Notes: generated by a model from the letters alone, not told the origin. A DNA stretch of 64,000 bases from Actinoplanes sp. DH11 (GCF_020873875.1 NZ_JAHWGU010000009.1:1-64000), one strand, 5' to 3'. Positions 17,447-25,914 are shown, counted from the first letter of the stretch. Translations and numbers: made by a program.

Positions 17447-18268
17447 ATGAGAGCATCCCGCATCCTGCTGGCCGCCCCCGCCGCCGCGATCCTGCTGCTG
17501 ACCACCCCCGTCGCCGCCCGGGCGAGCGAGTCCGTGCACGTCCGGCTCCTGGAACTCAACAGGTCCCAAGCCACCGGCACCGCCACTTTGACCGCCCTGG
17601 ACAACGGCGACCTGCGGGTACGCATCCGGGCGGCGGGCCTGGTCCCGAACTCCCCGCACGCCCAGCACCTGCACGGCTCCAGCGACAGCATGAACTTCCA
17701 CTGCCCGCCCATGTCCGCCGACGCCGACGCCGACGGCTATCTCACCACCGAGGAGGGCTTGCCGTCCTACGGCGACATCTTCATCTCCCTGACCACCCGC
17801 GGTGACTCGTCGCGCGCCAGCGGCCTGGCCGTCGACCGGATGCCGGCCGCCGACAAGAACGGCGACCTCGCCTACGACCGGACCATCGCCGCCGCGGACC
17901 TTCCGCCCGGCACCATCACCCACCTCAAGGACCTGCACATCGTGCAGCACGGCATCGACGTCAACGGCAACGGCAAGTACGACCTCGGCGGTCGCGGCGA
18001 ATCCACCTTCGCCGCCGCTGCGGGCCTCGACGGCATCCCGCAGGAGGCCACCGACCCGGCCCTGTGCGGCATGGTCACGGGGGCGGCGGCCGGTTCGGTG
18101 CCGGTGGGCGGGGTGGCGACCGGCGACGGCAGCGCCCGCGAGGACCGGAACACCTGGATCGGGTACGGGGGTCTGGCCGCGCTCGCCACCCTGGCCGTCC
18201 TGGTCGTCACCCGCCGCCGCGCCTTCACCCTGCCCGGCCCGCCGTCCGCCCGCCGCACCGGCCGATGA
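17447..18268 (+). CDS. CHRD-domain exported membrane-anchored protein
   Basis: 273 residues. A signal peptide (to about AARASE, residue 26) precedes a CHRD-like beta domain: LLELNRSQATGTATLTAL, then PHAQHLHG and PPGTITHLKDLHIVQHGIDVNGNGKYD. A C-terminal helix GYGGLAALATLAVLVV is followed by RRR. CHRD domains are widespread extracellular modules of unclear ligand; His-rich HAQHLHG might bind metal. The stop overlaps the sortase start by four bases (ATGA), so it is the obvious candidate substrate. However, I see no LPxTG motif before the hydrophobic helix. GAGGAGA precedes ATG 17447. Confidence 0.85.
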   Translation: MRASRILLAAPAAAILLLTTPVAARASESVHVRLLELNRSQATGTATLTALDNGDLRVRIRAAGLVPNSPHAQHLHGSSDSMNFHCPPMSADADADGYLTTEEGLPSYGDIFISLTTRGDSSRASGLAVDRMPAADKNGDLAYDRTIAAADLPPGTITHLKDLHIVQHGIDVNGNGKYDLGGRGESTFAAAAGLDGIPQEATDPALCGMVTGAAAGSVPVGGVATGDGSAREDRNTWIGYGGLAALATLAVLVVTRRRAFTLPGPPSARRTGR

Positions 18269-18927
18269 TTCCGGTGCCGCGCCCGGCTCCGGCCCGCATC
18301 GTGCGCCGCGGCCTGGTGATCGCAGTCCTCGTCGTGCTGGTGGTCGCCGGGGCCGTTGCGTTCCGCGGGACGCGCGACCACAGCAGGCCCGCCGCCACCC
18401 CGGCCGCCGCCACCCCGGCGGTCCCGCCCGGCAGTTCCGAGGCCGTGCCCGAGCTGACCACCGGCGAACTGCTGCCCACCTCGGTGCCGACCCGCGTGGC
18501 GATCCCGGCCCTGGACGTCGACGTGCCGGTGATTGGCCTCGGCCTGCAGGCCGACGGGACGATGCAGGTTCCCGGCGACGCCCGTACCGTCGGCTGGTTC
18601 ACCAAGGCACCGACACCGGGTTCGCTCGGCCCGGCCGTCCTCGCCGGCCACGTCGACTACCGCGGCGCCGCCGGCACCTTCGCCCACCTGACGAGGTTGC
18701 GCCCCGGCGCCGAGATCCGGGTGACCCGCGAGGACGGCCGCACCGCCGTCTTCGCCGTCACCGCGTCCGACCGCTACCCGAAGGACCGGTTTCCCTCGGA
18801 CGCCGTCTACGGCCCGATCGACCACGCCGGCCTGCGCCTGATCACGTGCGGGGGCGATTTCGACACCGGAACCGGCCACTACACCGACAACGTCGTCGTC
18901 TACGCCGCCCTGCGTGGCACAAGATGA
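18265..18927 (+). CDS. Class F sortase
   Basis: 220 residues. An N-terminal membrane anchor (LVIAVLVVLVVAGAVAF) and a flexible Ala/Pro/Thr linker precede the sortase domain. Catalytic residues: His in VLAGHVDYRG, Cys in LRLITCGGDFD, and an Arg expected near the C-terminus at TGHYTDNVVVYAALRGTR, although the usual Arg position is not clear. Class F sortases are the actinobacterial transpeptidases that join proteins to the cell wall or process them. It is translationally coupled to the CHRD protein gene. The pairing of sortase and upstream surface protein argues for a functional unit under SigK control. Confidence 0.92.
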   Translation: MIPVPRPAPARIVRRGLVIAVLVVLVVAGAVAFRGTRDHSRPAATPAAATPAVPPGSSEAVPELTTGELLPTSVPTRVAIPALDVDVPVIGLGLQADGTMQVPGDARTVGWFTKAPTPGSLGPAVLAGHVDYRGAAGTFAHLTRLRPGAEIRVTREDGRTAVFAVTASDRYPKDRFPSDAVYGPIDHAGLRLITCGGDFDTGTGHYTDNVVVYAALRGTR

Positions 18928-18955
18928 GCACGACGGTGATCACTATGCTGCGGGC

Positions 18956-19465
18956 ATGGAGGACACGGGGGAGCTGACCTTTCAGGCTCAGGGGGATGCC
19001 CGGCTGACCAAGGCGTTCGTGGTGCGGCTGTTGCTCCGCGTCTGGGGCCCGATGACGCTGGGCGTGCTCGCGGTGGTGGTCGTCCTGGTGCAGGCCGGGG
19101 TGGTCACGACGGCGAGCGCTCTCACGTTCGGCGGCGTCTGGCTGGGCATGGTCGCGTACCAGTTGTGGCGCACGCCGCGGCAGACCGTGGAGCAGAACGC
19201 CCACAAACTGGGCCGGCCGACCGCGTACCGGATCGATGCCACAGGCGTGCACGCCGCGACCGCCTTCGGGACCGAGGACCTGGCCTGGTCCACGATCACC
19301 GGAGTCGGCCGGACGGGCGGCCAGATCGTGCTCTGGCTGGGCTGGAACAAGGCGTACGGCATTCCGTCCGGTGGTCTCACCCCGGCGGAGCAGGACCGGG
19401 TGCTCGACGTGCTCCGGTCCCGGGGCCGGAGCCTCGGGGACCGACCGGCGTCACCGCCGGACTGA
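18956..19465 (+). CDS. YcxB-like membrane protein
   Basis: 169 residues. Two membrane helices (WGPMTLGVLAVVVVLVQAGVV and a following FGGVWLGMVAYQL) are followed by a YcxB-type soluble C-terminal domain: RIDATGVHAATAFGTEDLAWSTITGVG, then QIVLWLGWNKAYGIPSGGLTPAEQDRVLDVL. Function unknown. ATG 18956 is supported by TATGCT (18944-18949) six bases upstream, a leaderless promoter. The 3' end overlaps the convergent membrane-protein gene by 15 bases. Confidence 0.75.
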   Translation: MEDTGELTFQAQGDARLTKAFVVRLLLRVWGPMTLGVLAVVVVLVQAGVVTTASALTFGGVWLGMVAYQLWRTPRQTVEQNAHKLGRPTAYRIDATGVHAATAFGTEDLAWSTITGVGRTGGQIVLWLGWNKAYGIPSGGLTPAEQDRVLDVLRSRGRSLGDRPASPPD

Positions 19466-19897
19466 CGCGCCGTCGATGCGGCGGGTGACCCAGAGCAGCA
19501 GGATCGCCAGGACCACTTCGAGGCCGAGGCCGGTGCCGACGCCGAGGGCTTCGACAAGCGAGAAGGTGTCGAAGTGGGTGACGTGGAAGGTGAAGTGCGT
19601 GCCGGCGTAGACGAGGTACCCGATCAGCGCGGCCGTCGACACCCGGTTGTCGCGGGTGATCGCGGCGTAGAAGAGGACGGCGCTGATCGCGAGGCCGAGG
19701 CCGCCGACGTCGGTGACGAGGTGCTCGTTGTAGGGCGGGTCGAGGCTGACGGTGGGGAAGTTGTCGTAGAAGGAGCGGGGCAGCACGTACTGCCAGAACG
19801 AGACGAACGTCTGCAGGCCGGCCAGGACGAACAGGCCCACCCGAAGCTGCTTTGTCAGCGCGGTGACGGCGGGGGCGCCGGTGGTGTCAGGGGTCAT
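19451..19897 (-). CDS. Four-helix membrane protein of unknown function
   Basis: 148 residues with about four membrane helices: LRVGLFVLAGLQTFVSFWQYVL, DVGGLGLAISAVLFYAAI, ALIGYLVYAGTHFTFHV and GLGLEVVLAILLLWV. A conserved-looking loop reads LPRSFYDNFPTVSLDPPYNEHLVTDVG. I do not recognise a named family. The start overlaps the end of the upstream nitroreductase-family gene by 11 bases, giving a three-gene operon 20977-19451. Confidence 0.75.
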   Translation of the reverse strand: MTPDTTGAPAVTALTKQLRVGLFVLAGLQTFVSFWQYVLPRSFYDNFPTVSLDPPYNEHLVTDVGGLGLAISAVLFYAAITRDNRVSTAALIGYLVYAGTHFTFHVTHFDTFSLVEALGVGTGLGLEVVLAILLLWVTRRIDGASVRR

Positions 19898-20363
19898 GCT
19901 GGAGAAGACTGGCCAGCCGCCCGTTCTGTGACAGCCGAGGCGTAAGGATCACCAGCGGGATCTGCCGGGTGGTCGCGGCCTGGTAGTCGCGGTACACCGG
20001 CATCGCCGTGATCAGCCGCTGCCACAGGCGTGCCCTCTCCTCTTCCGTGGCCGGTCGGGCCCGCGCCGGGACGGTGTCGGTGCCGACCTGCACGGTGACG
20101 TCCGGGTCGGCGAGCAGGTTGAGGTACCAGGCGGGGTGGTGGCCGGCGCCGCGGTTGGAGGCGGCGACGATCCAGGTGGTGCGGTCGCCGGTGTCGTCGC
20201 GCAGGTGCAGCAGGGCGGTGCGGCGCAGCGTGCCGGTGCGCCGGCCACGGGTGGTCAGCAGCAGGTCGTCGAACCCGGGGCGGGGCCGGCCGCCGGTCTG
20301 TTCGAAGCGGCGGATGTGGCCGGCGACGAAGGGCAGCGGACTGTCGTGCACCTGCTCGGGCAT
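19887..20363 (-). CDS. Nitroreductase/deazaflavin-dependent oxidoreductase (F420, Ddn family)
   Basis: 158 residues matching the F420H2-dependent quinone reductase/nitroreductase family of actinobacteria. Family landmarks are LLLTTRGRRTGTLRRTAL (cofactor phosphate contacts), WIVAASNRGAGHHPAWYLNLLADPDVTVQVG and RARLWQRLITAMPVYRDYQA. Such enzymes reduce quinones or xenobiotics with the deazaflavin F420. Its ATG overlaps the stop of the upstream NAD(P)-binding gene, and the ORF overlaps the downstream membrane-protein gene, so the three are coupled. F420 use is family knowledge, not shown here. Confidence 0.9.
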   Translation of the reverse strand: MPEQVHDSPLPFVAGHIRRFEQTGGRPRPGFDDLLLTTRGRRTGTLRRTALLHLRDDTGDRTTWIVAASNRGAGHHPAWYLNLLADPDVTVQVGTDTVPARARPATEEERARLWQRLITAMPVYRDYQAATTRQIPLVILTPRLSQNGRLASLLQHDP

Positions 20364-20977
20364 CAGGCGGCCTCGACGCCCAGGTGGGTGCGGTGGTGCT
20401 TCGGCCGCTCGATCTCGTCGAGCAGCGCCACGGCCAGGTCGGCGTAGGTGATGCGGCTCGCCGCGTCGCCGGGCGCCGTGCGGTAGCGGCCGGTGCGGGC
20501 GCCGGTGTGGTCGAAGTCGCCGGCGGGACTGAGGAACAGCCAGTCGACGGTGGTGCCGGCGGTGGTGAAGACGTGCAGGCCGGCCGCGTGCGCCAGGAAG
20601 AAGGACCGATACTCCTGCGGGTAGCCGGGGGTGTCCATCAGCGGGGTGCCGTCGCGCGCCGGCAGCAGCGAGGCCAGGCCGACCACCAGCAGCCGTGGCA
20701 CGCCGGCGGTGCGCAGGCCGTCGAGCAGGGCGCGGGCGGCAGTGGTGTGGAAGACGTGCGGATCGGCGGCCGGGTCGTGGACGGCAGCGATCGCGGCGTC
20801 GTGGCCGGCGGCGGCGCGGGCGATGCCGGCCGGGTCGGTCACGTCACCGGCGATGGCGCCGGGGTGCGCGGCGGGGTCCCGGACCACGGCGGTCACCTGG
20901 TGACCACGGTCGTGCGCTTCGGTGACGGCCGCGCGGCCGGCGCGTCCGCCCGCGCCGAAAATGACGATTCTGCTCAT
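20363..20977 (-). CDS. NAD(P)-binding oxidoreductase (NmrA/SDR-like)
   Basis: 204 residues. The N-terminus IVIFGAGGRAGRAAV is a Rossmann dinucleotide motif (GxGGxxG). VTAVVRDPAAHP follows, then IAGDVTDPAGIARAAAGHDAAIAAVHD and a central VPRLLVVGLASLLPA. It resembles NmrA-like/BlrB-type reductases related to flavin reductase. ATG 20977 starts exactly at the Rossmann strand, although the frame is open further. It is divergent from an HxlR regulator gene 200 bases away, a common arrangement for regulation of such reductases. Confidence 0.88.
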   Translation of the reverse strand: MSRIVIFGAGGRAGRAAVTEAHDRGHQVTAVVRDPAAHPGAIAGDVTDPAGIARAAAGHDAAIAAVHDPAADPHVFHTTAARALLDGLRTAGVPRLLVVGLASLLPARDGTPLMDTPGYPQEYRSFFLAHAAGLHVFTTAGTTVDWLFLSPAGDFDHTGARTGRYRTAPGDAASRITYADLAVALLDEIERPKHHRTHLGVEAA

Positions 20978-21071
20978 GGCGGCGACGGTACCGAGGGTGC
21001 CGGTATCCGATCGGAAACCCGCGATGCCGTCGTGACCACCACCGGACGGCACCCCTGAGGCCGACGAATCC

Positions 21072-21155
21072 GTGCCGGACGATTCCGAGGACTTGATGAT
21101 CCTCAGCCCGGAGCAGTACGAGGAGCTGGCGCGGAGACCCCGCCGCGCAGGGTGA
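21072..21155 (+). CDS. Possible Phd/antitoxin-like fragment (27 aa)
   Basis: A very short frame (GTG 21072 to TGA 21155) encodes MILSPEQYEELARRPRR at its end, reminiscent of the strand-helix near the end of Phd/YefM-type antitoxins. It lies between the divergent reductase and HxlR genes, has no toxin partner and no clear ribosome site. It is probably a relic or chance. Confidence 0.2.
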   Translation: MPDDSEDLMILSPEQYEELARRPRRAG

Positions 21156-21176
21156 GACTGAAGCTAGGCTGGCGGT

Positions 21177-21527
21177 GTGCGGACGACTCTGGACCCCGAC
21201 ATGTTCGACCCGGTGTGCCCGTCCGGCCTGTCGCCGATCCGGGTCGGCGACAAGTGGGCCGGCATGGTGGTGCGGTGCCTGGAGGACGGGCCGCGGCGGT
21301 TCTCGGAGCTGCGGGTCCCGTTGCGGGGCGTCACCGCGAAGGCGCTCACCAAGTCGTTGCGGCTGCTGGAACGGGACGGGCTGGTCGAGCGGGTGGTGCG
21401 GGCAGGTGCGACGGCGTACGCGTTGACGCCGCTGGGGCGCAGCCTGCTCGCGCCGATGGACGCGGCGTGCGCCTGGGCCCGGGACCACTGGGACGAGTTG
21501 CTCGACGCGCGCGAGGCGAGCGCCTGA
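21177..21527 (+). CDS. HxlR-family transcriptional regulator
   Basis: 116 residues. The HxlR signature includes CPSGLSPIRVGDKWAGMVVRCLEDGPRRFSEL, with the usual conserved Cys near the N-terminus (residue 14), then a winged helix AKALTKSLRLLERDGLVERVV. HxlR regulators often sense electrophiles or redox state through that Cys and control nearby reductases. The divergent NAD(P)-binding/F420 operon is the likely target. GTG 21177 lies six bases after TAGGCT (21165-21170), a leaderless promoter. The stop overlaps the next start (TGATG). Confidence 0.92.
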   Translation: MRTTLDPDMFDPVCPSGLSPIRVGDKWAGMVVRCLEDGPRRFSELRVPLRGVTAKALTKSLRLLERDGLVERVVRAGATAYALTPLGRSLLAPMDAACAWARDHWDELLDAREASA

Positions 21528-21880
21528 TGGAGATCACCTCGGGTGGTACGCCGGGGCCGCGCCTCGACGGTGAGCTGGCGGTTCTGGACAACAACGTGTA
21601 CGGGCTGCTGCGTGACCTGCCGGACGCCTCCCGCATCGCGCAGCTGTTCGCGGGCTCCGGCTGGCGGGCCCGGTCGAGTTCCTTCACCGCGTACGAGGTG
21701 GAGCGCGAGTGGGCCTGCCTGGAGTTGCAGCAGCTCCCCGACGGGGTGATGTTCAGCGGTGTGGTGGACCCGGCCCGGGTCGATGAGCTGGGTGGGGTGC
21801 TCACCGGCCTCGGGCTGCGGTACACGGTCGAGTTGTGGGATCCCGCGGGCACCGAGATGCTGCGCGAACTGGTGGGCTGA
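21527..21880 (+). CDS. Hypothetical protein coupled to the HxlR regulator
   Basis: 117 residues, acidic and soluble, with mixed alpha/beta appearance (RLDGELAVLDNNVYGLLRDLPDAS, WRARSSSFTAYEVEREWACLELQQLP, YTVELWDPAGTEMLRELVG). No family is recognised. The ATG overlaps the HxlR stop, so it is translated from the same mRNA. Its stop codon lies inside a perfect 17-base-pair terminator stem. Confidence 0.75.
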   Translation: MEITSGGTPGPRLDGELAVLDNNVYGLLRDLPDASRIAQLFAGSGWRARSSSFTAYEVEREWACLELQQLPDGVMFSGVVDPARVDELGGVLTGLGLRYTVELWDPAGTEMLRELVG

Positions 21881-21909
21881 CCCGGGCCGACCGCCCGGGT
21901 CAGCCCACC
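21871..21909. terminator. Bidirectional terminator between convergent genes
   Basis: Perfect 17-base-pair stem: GGTGGGCTGACCCGGGC (21871-21887) pairs with 21893-21909 around the 5-base loop CGACC. It overlaps the stop codon of the + strand gene and lies just before the 3' end of the convergent DHFR-like gene. Neither side carries a T-run, as is usual in actinomycetes. Confidence 0.85.
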
Positions 21910-21929
21910 CCCGGCTGACCGCCCGGCGC

Positions 21930-22544
21930 TCACTCCTCGGTGGGCAGCTGGGTCTTCGCCTCGTCGTAACCGGCGGGCGCGGGCGCCTCGGCCGGCGTGT
22001 AGATCACCCGGATCACGCCGGTCGGGAAGGCCTCGGTCGTGGTGACCTTGAGGTGGTACGCGGTGTCGCCGTCGTCGAAGAGTTTGCGCCCCTTGCGTGC
22101 CGCGACCGGGTGGATGAGCAGGCGCAGCTCGTCGACGAGGCCGGCGGCGAGCAGCTGCTGCACGATGGAGATCGAGCCGGGGATGAGGATGCCCTTGACA
22201 CTGTCGTCGGCCTTGAGGGCGGTGACGGCGTCGACCAGGTCGCCCTGGAGCAGTTCGCTGTTGCGCCAGGTGAACTCGAGGGCCTGCCGGGAGGCGACCA
22301 CCTTGCGCATGTCGCCGATCTGCTTGGCGAACGGGGCGTCGTCGCCGCCGGCCTGCTCCCGGTCGGGCCAGGCGCCGGCGAAGCTGTCGTAGGTGTCGCG
22401 GCCGATCAGCAGGGTGTCGGCGGTCTCGTAGTCCTCGCTGACGGCGCGGCCCATGTTGTCGTCGAAGTACGGGAAGTGCCAGTCGGGGTCGATCTCGGCA
22501 ACGCCGTCGGCCGAGATGAACAGGGTGGAGATGACCTTCGCCAT
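21930..22544 (-). CDS. Dihydrofolate-reductase family protein (RibD C-terminal type)
   Basis: 204 residues of the RibD_C/DHFR-like fold: the N-terminal strand KVISTLFISADGVAE, TADTLLIGRDTYDSFAGAWPDRE, KQIGDMRKVVAS, GILIPGSISIVQQLLAAGLVDELRLLIHPVAARKGRKLFDDG and TTTEAFPTGVIRVIYTP. Such standalone proteins are probable NADPH-dependent reductases of unknown substrate and are not classical folate enzymes. ATG 22544 starts at the first strand. The 3' end meets a strong bidirectional terminator. A 92-base gap separates it from the upstream methyltransferase gene. Confidence 0.9.
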   Translation of the reverse strand: MAKVISTLFISADGVAEIDPDWHFPYFDDNMGRAVSEDYETADTLLIGRDTYDSFAGAWPDREQAGGDDAPFAKQIGDMRKVVASRQALEFTWRNSELLQGDLVDAVTALKADDSVKGILIPGSISIVQQLLAAGLVDELRLLIHPVAARKGRKLFDDGDTAYHLKVTTTEAFPTGVIRVIYTPAEAPAPAGYDEAKTQLPTEE

Positions 22545-22636
22545 GGTGGTGTGTCCTTCGCGTTCGGGTGTGTCGCGTTCGTCGGTGTCGTCAGGTAGAC
22601 CGGGCCGGCCGGCGGAACTCATCGGCCGGAGGGAAA

Positions 22637-23395
22637 TCAATTCCGGCGGGCCAGGTGGGCGATGATGTCGGCGTCGATCTCGACGGTGGGCGGCAGGGCC
22701 CGCTCGATCGCCCGGTAGGCCTGTTGCTGCTGCTCGGCGGGGAGTTGCAGGTAGGCCGAGACGGTCGACAGCTGGCCCACGTAGTCGATGGCGGTCACCG
22801 TGATGCGGCGCGGGATGACGTGCTGCTGGACGTCGGTGAACAGTGCGGACTTCTCGAGTTCGGTGCCGGGCCACTGCATGGCGCTCTCCGGCGGGGTGCC
22901 GTCGGGGGAGGGGAATTCGTCGGTGGCCAGGAACGGTTCCCGGGCCGCGCGGACCGCTTCCCGCACCGCCGGGTCGGCGAGTTCCGCGGGGCCGCCGAAG
23001 CTGGCGACGACACCGCCCGCCTCGAGCAGGGCGGCGATGCGCGGCCAGCGGTCGTGCGGGTCGGTCCAGTGCAGGGCGGCCGCGGCGTAGACGAGGTCGT
23101 AGGTCTGCCCCGGCCGGAGCTCCTCGAACGGCGCCTGAACGGTCCGCACCGACGGGGGTACGTGCCGGCGCAGCTCCGCGAGCATCGCGGCGTCCGGTTC
23201 GCATGCCGTCACGGCGATCCCGCAGGCGGCCAGCAGGCGGGTCGCCTTGCCGGTGCCGGCGCCGATCTCCAGGGCGGTGCGGATCGGCCGGCCCGCATAG
23301 TGCAGGAGCAGTTCGGCGACGGCCGCCGGGTAGCCGGGCCGGTAACGTTCGTAGGCTTCCGCCACGGATCCGAAGGTCAGGGCGCGAATGGGCAT
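22637..23395 (-). CDS. Class I SAM-dependent methyltransferase
   Basis: 252 residues. It opens FGSVAEAYERYRPGYPAAVAELLL, typical of trans-aconitate/UbiE-like methyltransferases. Motif I is TALEIGAGTGKATRLLAACG, the acidic residue is in VTACEPDAAMLAELR, and motif II is YDLVYAAAALHWTDPHDRW. The C-terminal half has AIDYVGQLSTVSAYLQLPAEQQQ. The substrate cannot be told. ATG 23395 is preferred because CAGGAT lies six bases upstream as a probable leaderless -10. Confidence 0.88.
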   Translation of the reverse strand: MPIRALTFGSVAEAYERYRPGYPAAVAELLLHYAGRPIRTALEIGAGTGKATRLLAACGIAVTACEPDAAMLAELRRHVPPSVRTVQAPFEELRPGQTYDLVYAAAALHWTDPHDRWPRIAALLEAGGVVASFGGPAELADPAVREAVRAAREPFLATDEFPSPDGTPPESAMQWPGTELEKSALFTDVQQHVIPRRITVTAIDYVGQLSTVSAYLQLPAEQQQQAYRAIERALPPTVEIDADIIAHLARRN

Positions 23396-23435
23396 CCGGA
23401 GATCCTGGCACGCCCGGCGTCCGGCCCGCACCGGA

Positions 23436-24527
23436 TTACCGGGGCGCGCCGGCGGCCGCGGCCTGGAAGCGGATCTCGTGGACCGGGCGGAAGCGGTCGT
23501 CGAGCAACGTGATCAGGCTGAGCAGCAGGACGAAGAAGAAGGCCACGCCGGGGTCGAGGTCGCCGCCGGCGCGGGGGAGCAGCCGGTCGGCGAGCAGGAC
23601 CAGGCCCAGGTTCATCACGACCCGTCCGCCGAATGCGAGCGGGGCGCTCTCCACGCTGCGCGACGACCGTGCGGACCAGAGGCTGATCGCGGTGTTGGCG
23701 GTGACGAAAGCGGCGGTCACCAGCAGCCGTTGCGTGGTGGTGAAGGTGGCGCTGGGCAGGATCTGGGCGTACACCACCCAGATCAGGCCGACGAGGGCGA
23801 CCTTCTCCAGGGTGGCCGGTGACCAGATCCGGCCGTGCTCGGCGACCCAGCGGTTGCGGTCGGCGACGCGCCGCGCGCCGTCGGGCAGCGGGTCGGCGGC
23901 GACGTGCCAGGACCAGTCCGGGGCGGGTTGGCGTGGCCGGATCGCGAACCAGTAGGTGAGGGCGGCGCCGACCAGGGCGACGACGACCAGCGGGCCGAAC
24001 CAGGGCACGTCGGCGACCGCGTCGGTGAAGTCCAGCTGGGCGACGTGGATCCACCATTCCTGCGGGAGCTTCACGAACACCCAGATGACGGCCGCCGTGG
24101 CGATCCAGGAGCGCAGGGTGACGCGCGCCGGGTTCCAGAAGAGCCGGTAGACCTCGTACGCGATGAAGAAGTATTCGAAGGTGTTGGGGAAGATCAGGAG
24201 CAGCGTGCGCCACTCGGTGAGCTCGAAGGCGACGACGCCGATCAGGCGGTAGAAGTAGAGGAACCGGGCCACCAGCACGGCGGGTCGGCTGCTCCAGTTG
24301 CGCATCGTGGACAGGTAGGCGATCGCCAGGTAATAGACGTCCATCGCCTTGTCGTAACCCTGGTAACCGGGCGGGTCGAAGCCGAACGACTGGAACACGG
24401 TCTGGTCGACGGCGTCCAGGACCAGCGCGGCGACGATGGCGGGCAGCGGGAAGCGCGGGATGAGCAGGGGTACGAGGAAGCGCGCACCCACCACCGCGAG
24501 GAACACCAGTGTTGCGGTAGTCGTCAT
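23436..24527 (-). CDS. Multi-spanning membrane protein, family not recognised
   Basis: 363 residues with about seven or eight hydrophobic segments, including LVFLAVVGARFLVPLLI, the region YLAIAYLSTMRNW, WIATAAVIWVFV, FGPLVVVALVGAALTYWFAI, VALVGLIWVVYAQIL and AFFFVLLLSLITLL. Aromatic-rich loops (TFEYFFIAYEVYRLFWNP) recall uncharacterised actinobacterial integral membrane proteins. ATG 24527 follows AAAGGGA and is the best start. It lies 40 bases upstream of the methyltransferase gene. I cannot assign a function. Confidence 0.78.
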   Translation of the reverse strand: MTTTATLVFLAVVGARFLVPLLIPRFPLPAIVAALVLDAVDQTVFQSFGFDPPGYQGYDKAMDVYYLAIAYLSTMRNWSSRPAVLVARFLYFYRLIGVVAFELTEWRTLLLIFPNTFEYFFIAYEVYRLFWNPARVTLRSWIATAAVIWVFVKLPQEWWIHVAQLDFTDAVADVPWFGPLVVVALVGAALTYWFAIRPRQPAPDWSWHVAADPLPDGARRVADRNRWVAEHGRIWSPATLEKVALVGLIWVVYAQILPSATFTTTQRLLVTAAFVTANTAISLWSARSSRSVESAPLAFGGRVVMNLGLVLLADRLLPRAGGDLDPGVAFFFVLLLSLITLLDDRFRPVHEIRFQAAAAGAPR

Positions 24528-24618
24528 CGAAGTCCCTTTCCCGCCGGACCCCATGACATCAGCTCACCGCATGGCGCGGATCATCCGTGCGGTATGAGGC
24601 CCGCCCGGGTGAACGGTG

Positions 24619-24652
24619 GCGCGGAGCCCGGTGGAAGCCGGGCCCCGCGCCG
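24619..24652 (-). terminator. Terminator after the RCC1 gene
   Basis: GGCGCGG and GCCCGG (24619-24632) pair with CCGGGC and CCGCGCC (24639-24652) around the loop TGGAAG, giving 13 pairs and one A-C mismatch. It lies 17 bases past the stop of the RCC1-repeat gene. Confidence 0.75.
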
Positions 24653-24668
24653 GAGCGTCACGTGGCGG

Positions 24669-25886
24669 TCAGGCCGGCAGGGTCACCTGTGCCGGGAGGG
24701 GCCGCTGGGTGGTGGTGCCGTCGCCCTGCTGCCCGCTGTTGTTGCTGCCCCAGCACCACAGGGTGTCGTCGGCGCGGACCGCGCAGGAGTGGTAGCCGGT
24801 GCGGTGGTCGTCGGTCCAGGTGGTGGCGGTCCCGACCCGGGTGGGCACGGACCGGTGCACGGTGCTGCCGTCGCCGGCCTGGCCGGCCTTGTTGTTGCCC
24901 CAGCACCACAGGCCGCCGTCGGTGCGGCGCGCACACGCGGTGTTGAAACTGGCGTCGACGCTGGTCCAGGTGGCGGCGTCGCCGACGCGGACCGGCGCGT
25001 TCGCGTACGTGGTGCCGGTGCCGAGCTGGCCGTACCCGTTGTCGCCCCAGCACCAGAGGGTGCCGTCGGTGCGGGTGGCGCAGTTGAAGGCATACCCGGC
25101 GGTCACGCCGGACCAGGTGGTCGCGGTGCCGACCTGCGCCGGGCTGGTGGACGGGGTGAGCCGGCCGAGGCCGAGCTGTCCGTCGCCGTTGTCGCCCCAG
25201 CACCAGAGCGTGCCGTCGGTGCGGGTGGCGCAGGTGTGCCCGAAGCCGGCGGCGACGCCGGCCCAGGTGGTCGCGGTGCCGACCTGGATCGGAGCGGTCG
25301 CGGTGTAGACGGTGGAGGGGTCGGTGCCGAGCTGGCCGAGGCGGTTGAAGCCCCAGCACCACAGGGTGCCGTCGGTGCGGGTGGCGCAGGTGTGTGCGTC
25401 GCCCGCGCTGACCGAGGCCCAGGTGGTGGCGGTGCCGACGCGGACCGGGCTGGTGCGGTTGGTGGTGCTGCCGTCGCCGAGGCCGCCGCGCAGGTTGCTG
25501 CCCCAGCACCACAGCGTGCCGTCGGTCTGCACGCCGCAGGTGTAGCTGGTGCCCGCGTCGATGCTCGCCCAGGTGGTGGCGGTGCCGACCCGGACCGGTG
25601 CGGTGCGGCTGGTGGTGGTGCCGTCGCCGAGCTGGCCGGCGCCGTTGCCGCCCCAGCACCACAGACTGGCGTCGGCGCGGATGACGCAGGTGTGCGAGTA
25701 ACCGGTGGCGACGCCGGCGCTCACCGGGGCCGCCGATGTCACCGGAGCCGCTGGCGTGGTCGCCGGGGCCGCGGTGGCGACGCCGGCCATGCTGCCCAGG
25801 GCGAGGGCGATCGTCGCGGCCGCGGTGGCGGCGGCTGCCGCGGCACGCCGCCAGGGGGATCGCCGGCCGTTCGGGAGTTCACTCAT
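24669..25886 (-). CDS. Secreted seven-blade RCC1-repeat protein
   Basis: 405 residues. A basic N-terminus (RRSPWRR) and an Ala-rich hydrophobic stretch to about ATAAPA form a signal peptide. Seven repeats of about 50 residues follow, each with A-G-x-x-[12 protein letters not shown] and [10 protein letters not shown]. This is the RCC1/BNR-type beta-propeller with one Cys in each half of the repeat, consistent with disulfides outside the cell. There is no binding module or catalytic domain. ATG 25886 follows GGAGAGG. The gene is preceded by a perfect TGTGGGAGCGCTCCCACA palindrome, so it is probably repressed by a LacI-type sugar regulator. Confidence 0.9.
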   Translation of the reverse strand: MSELPNGRRSPWRRAAAAAATAAATIALALGSMAGVATAAPATTPAAPVTSAAPVSAGVATGYSHTCVIRADASLWCWGGNGAGQLGDGTTTSRTAPVRVGTATTWASIDAGTSYTCGVQTDGTLWCWGSNLRGGLGDGSTTNRTSPVRVGTATTWASVSAGDAHTCATRTDGTLWCWGFNRLGQLGTDPSTVYTATAPIQVGTATTWAGVAAGFGHTCATRTDGTLWCWGDNGDGQLGLGRLTPSTSPAQVGTATTWSGVTAGYAFNCATRTDGTLWCWGDNGYGQLGTGTTYANAPVRVGDAATWTSVDASFNTACARRTDGGLWCWGNNKAGQAGDGSTVHRSVPTRVGTATTWTDDHRTGYHSCAVRADDTLWCWGSNNSGQQGDGTTTQRPLPAQVTLPA

Positions 25887-25914
25887 CTGCGCGCCTCTCC
25901 AAGCCACATCGAAT

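Noticed and set aside
22545..23411. Extension of the DHFR-like protein upstream
   Set aside because: This frame is a shadow of the methyltransferase gene; the DHFR-like fold starts at ATG 22544.
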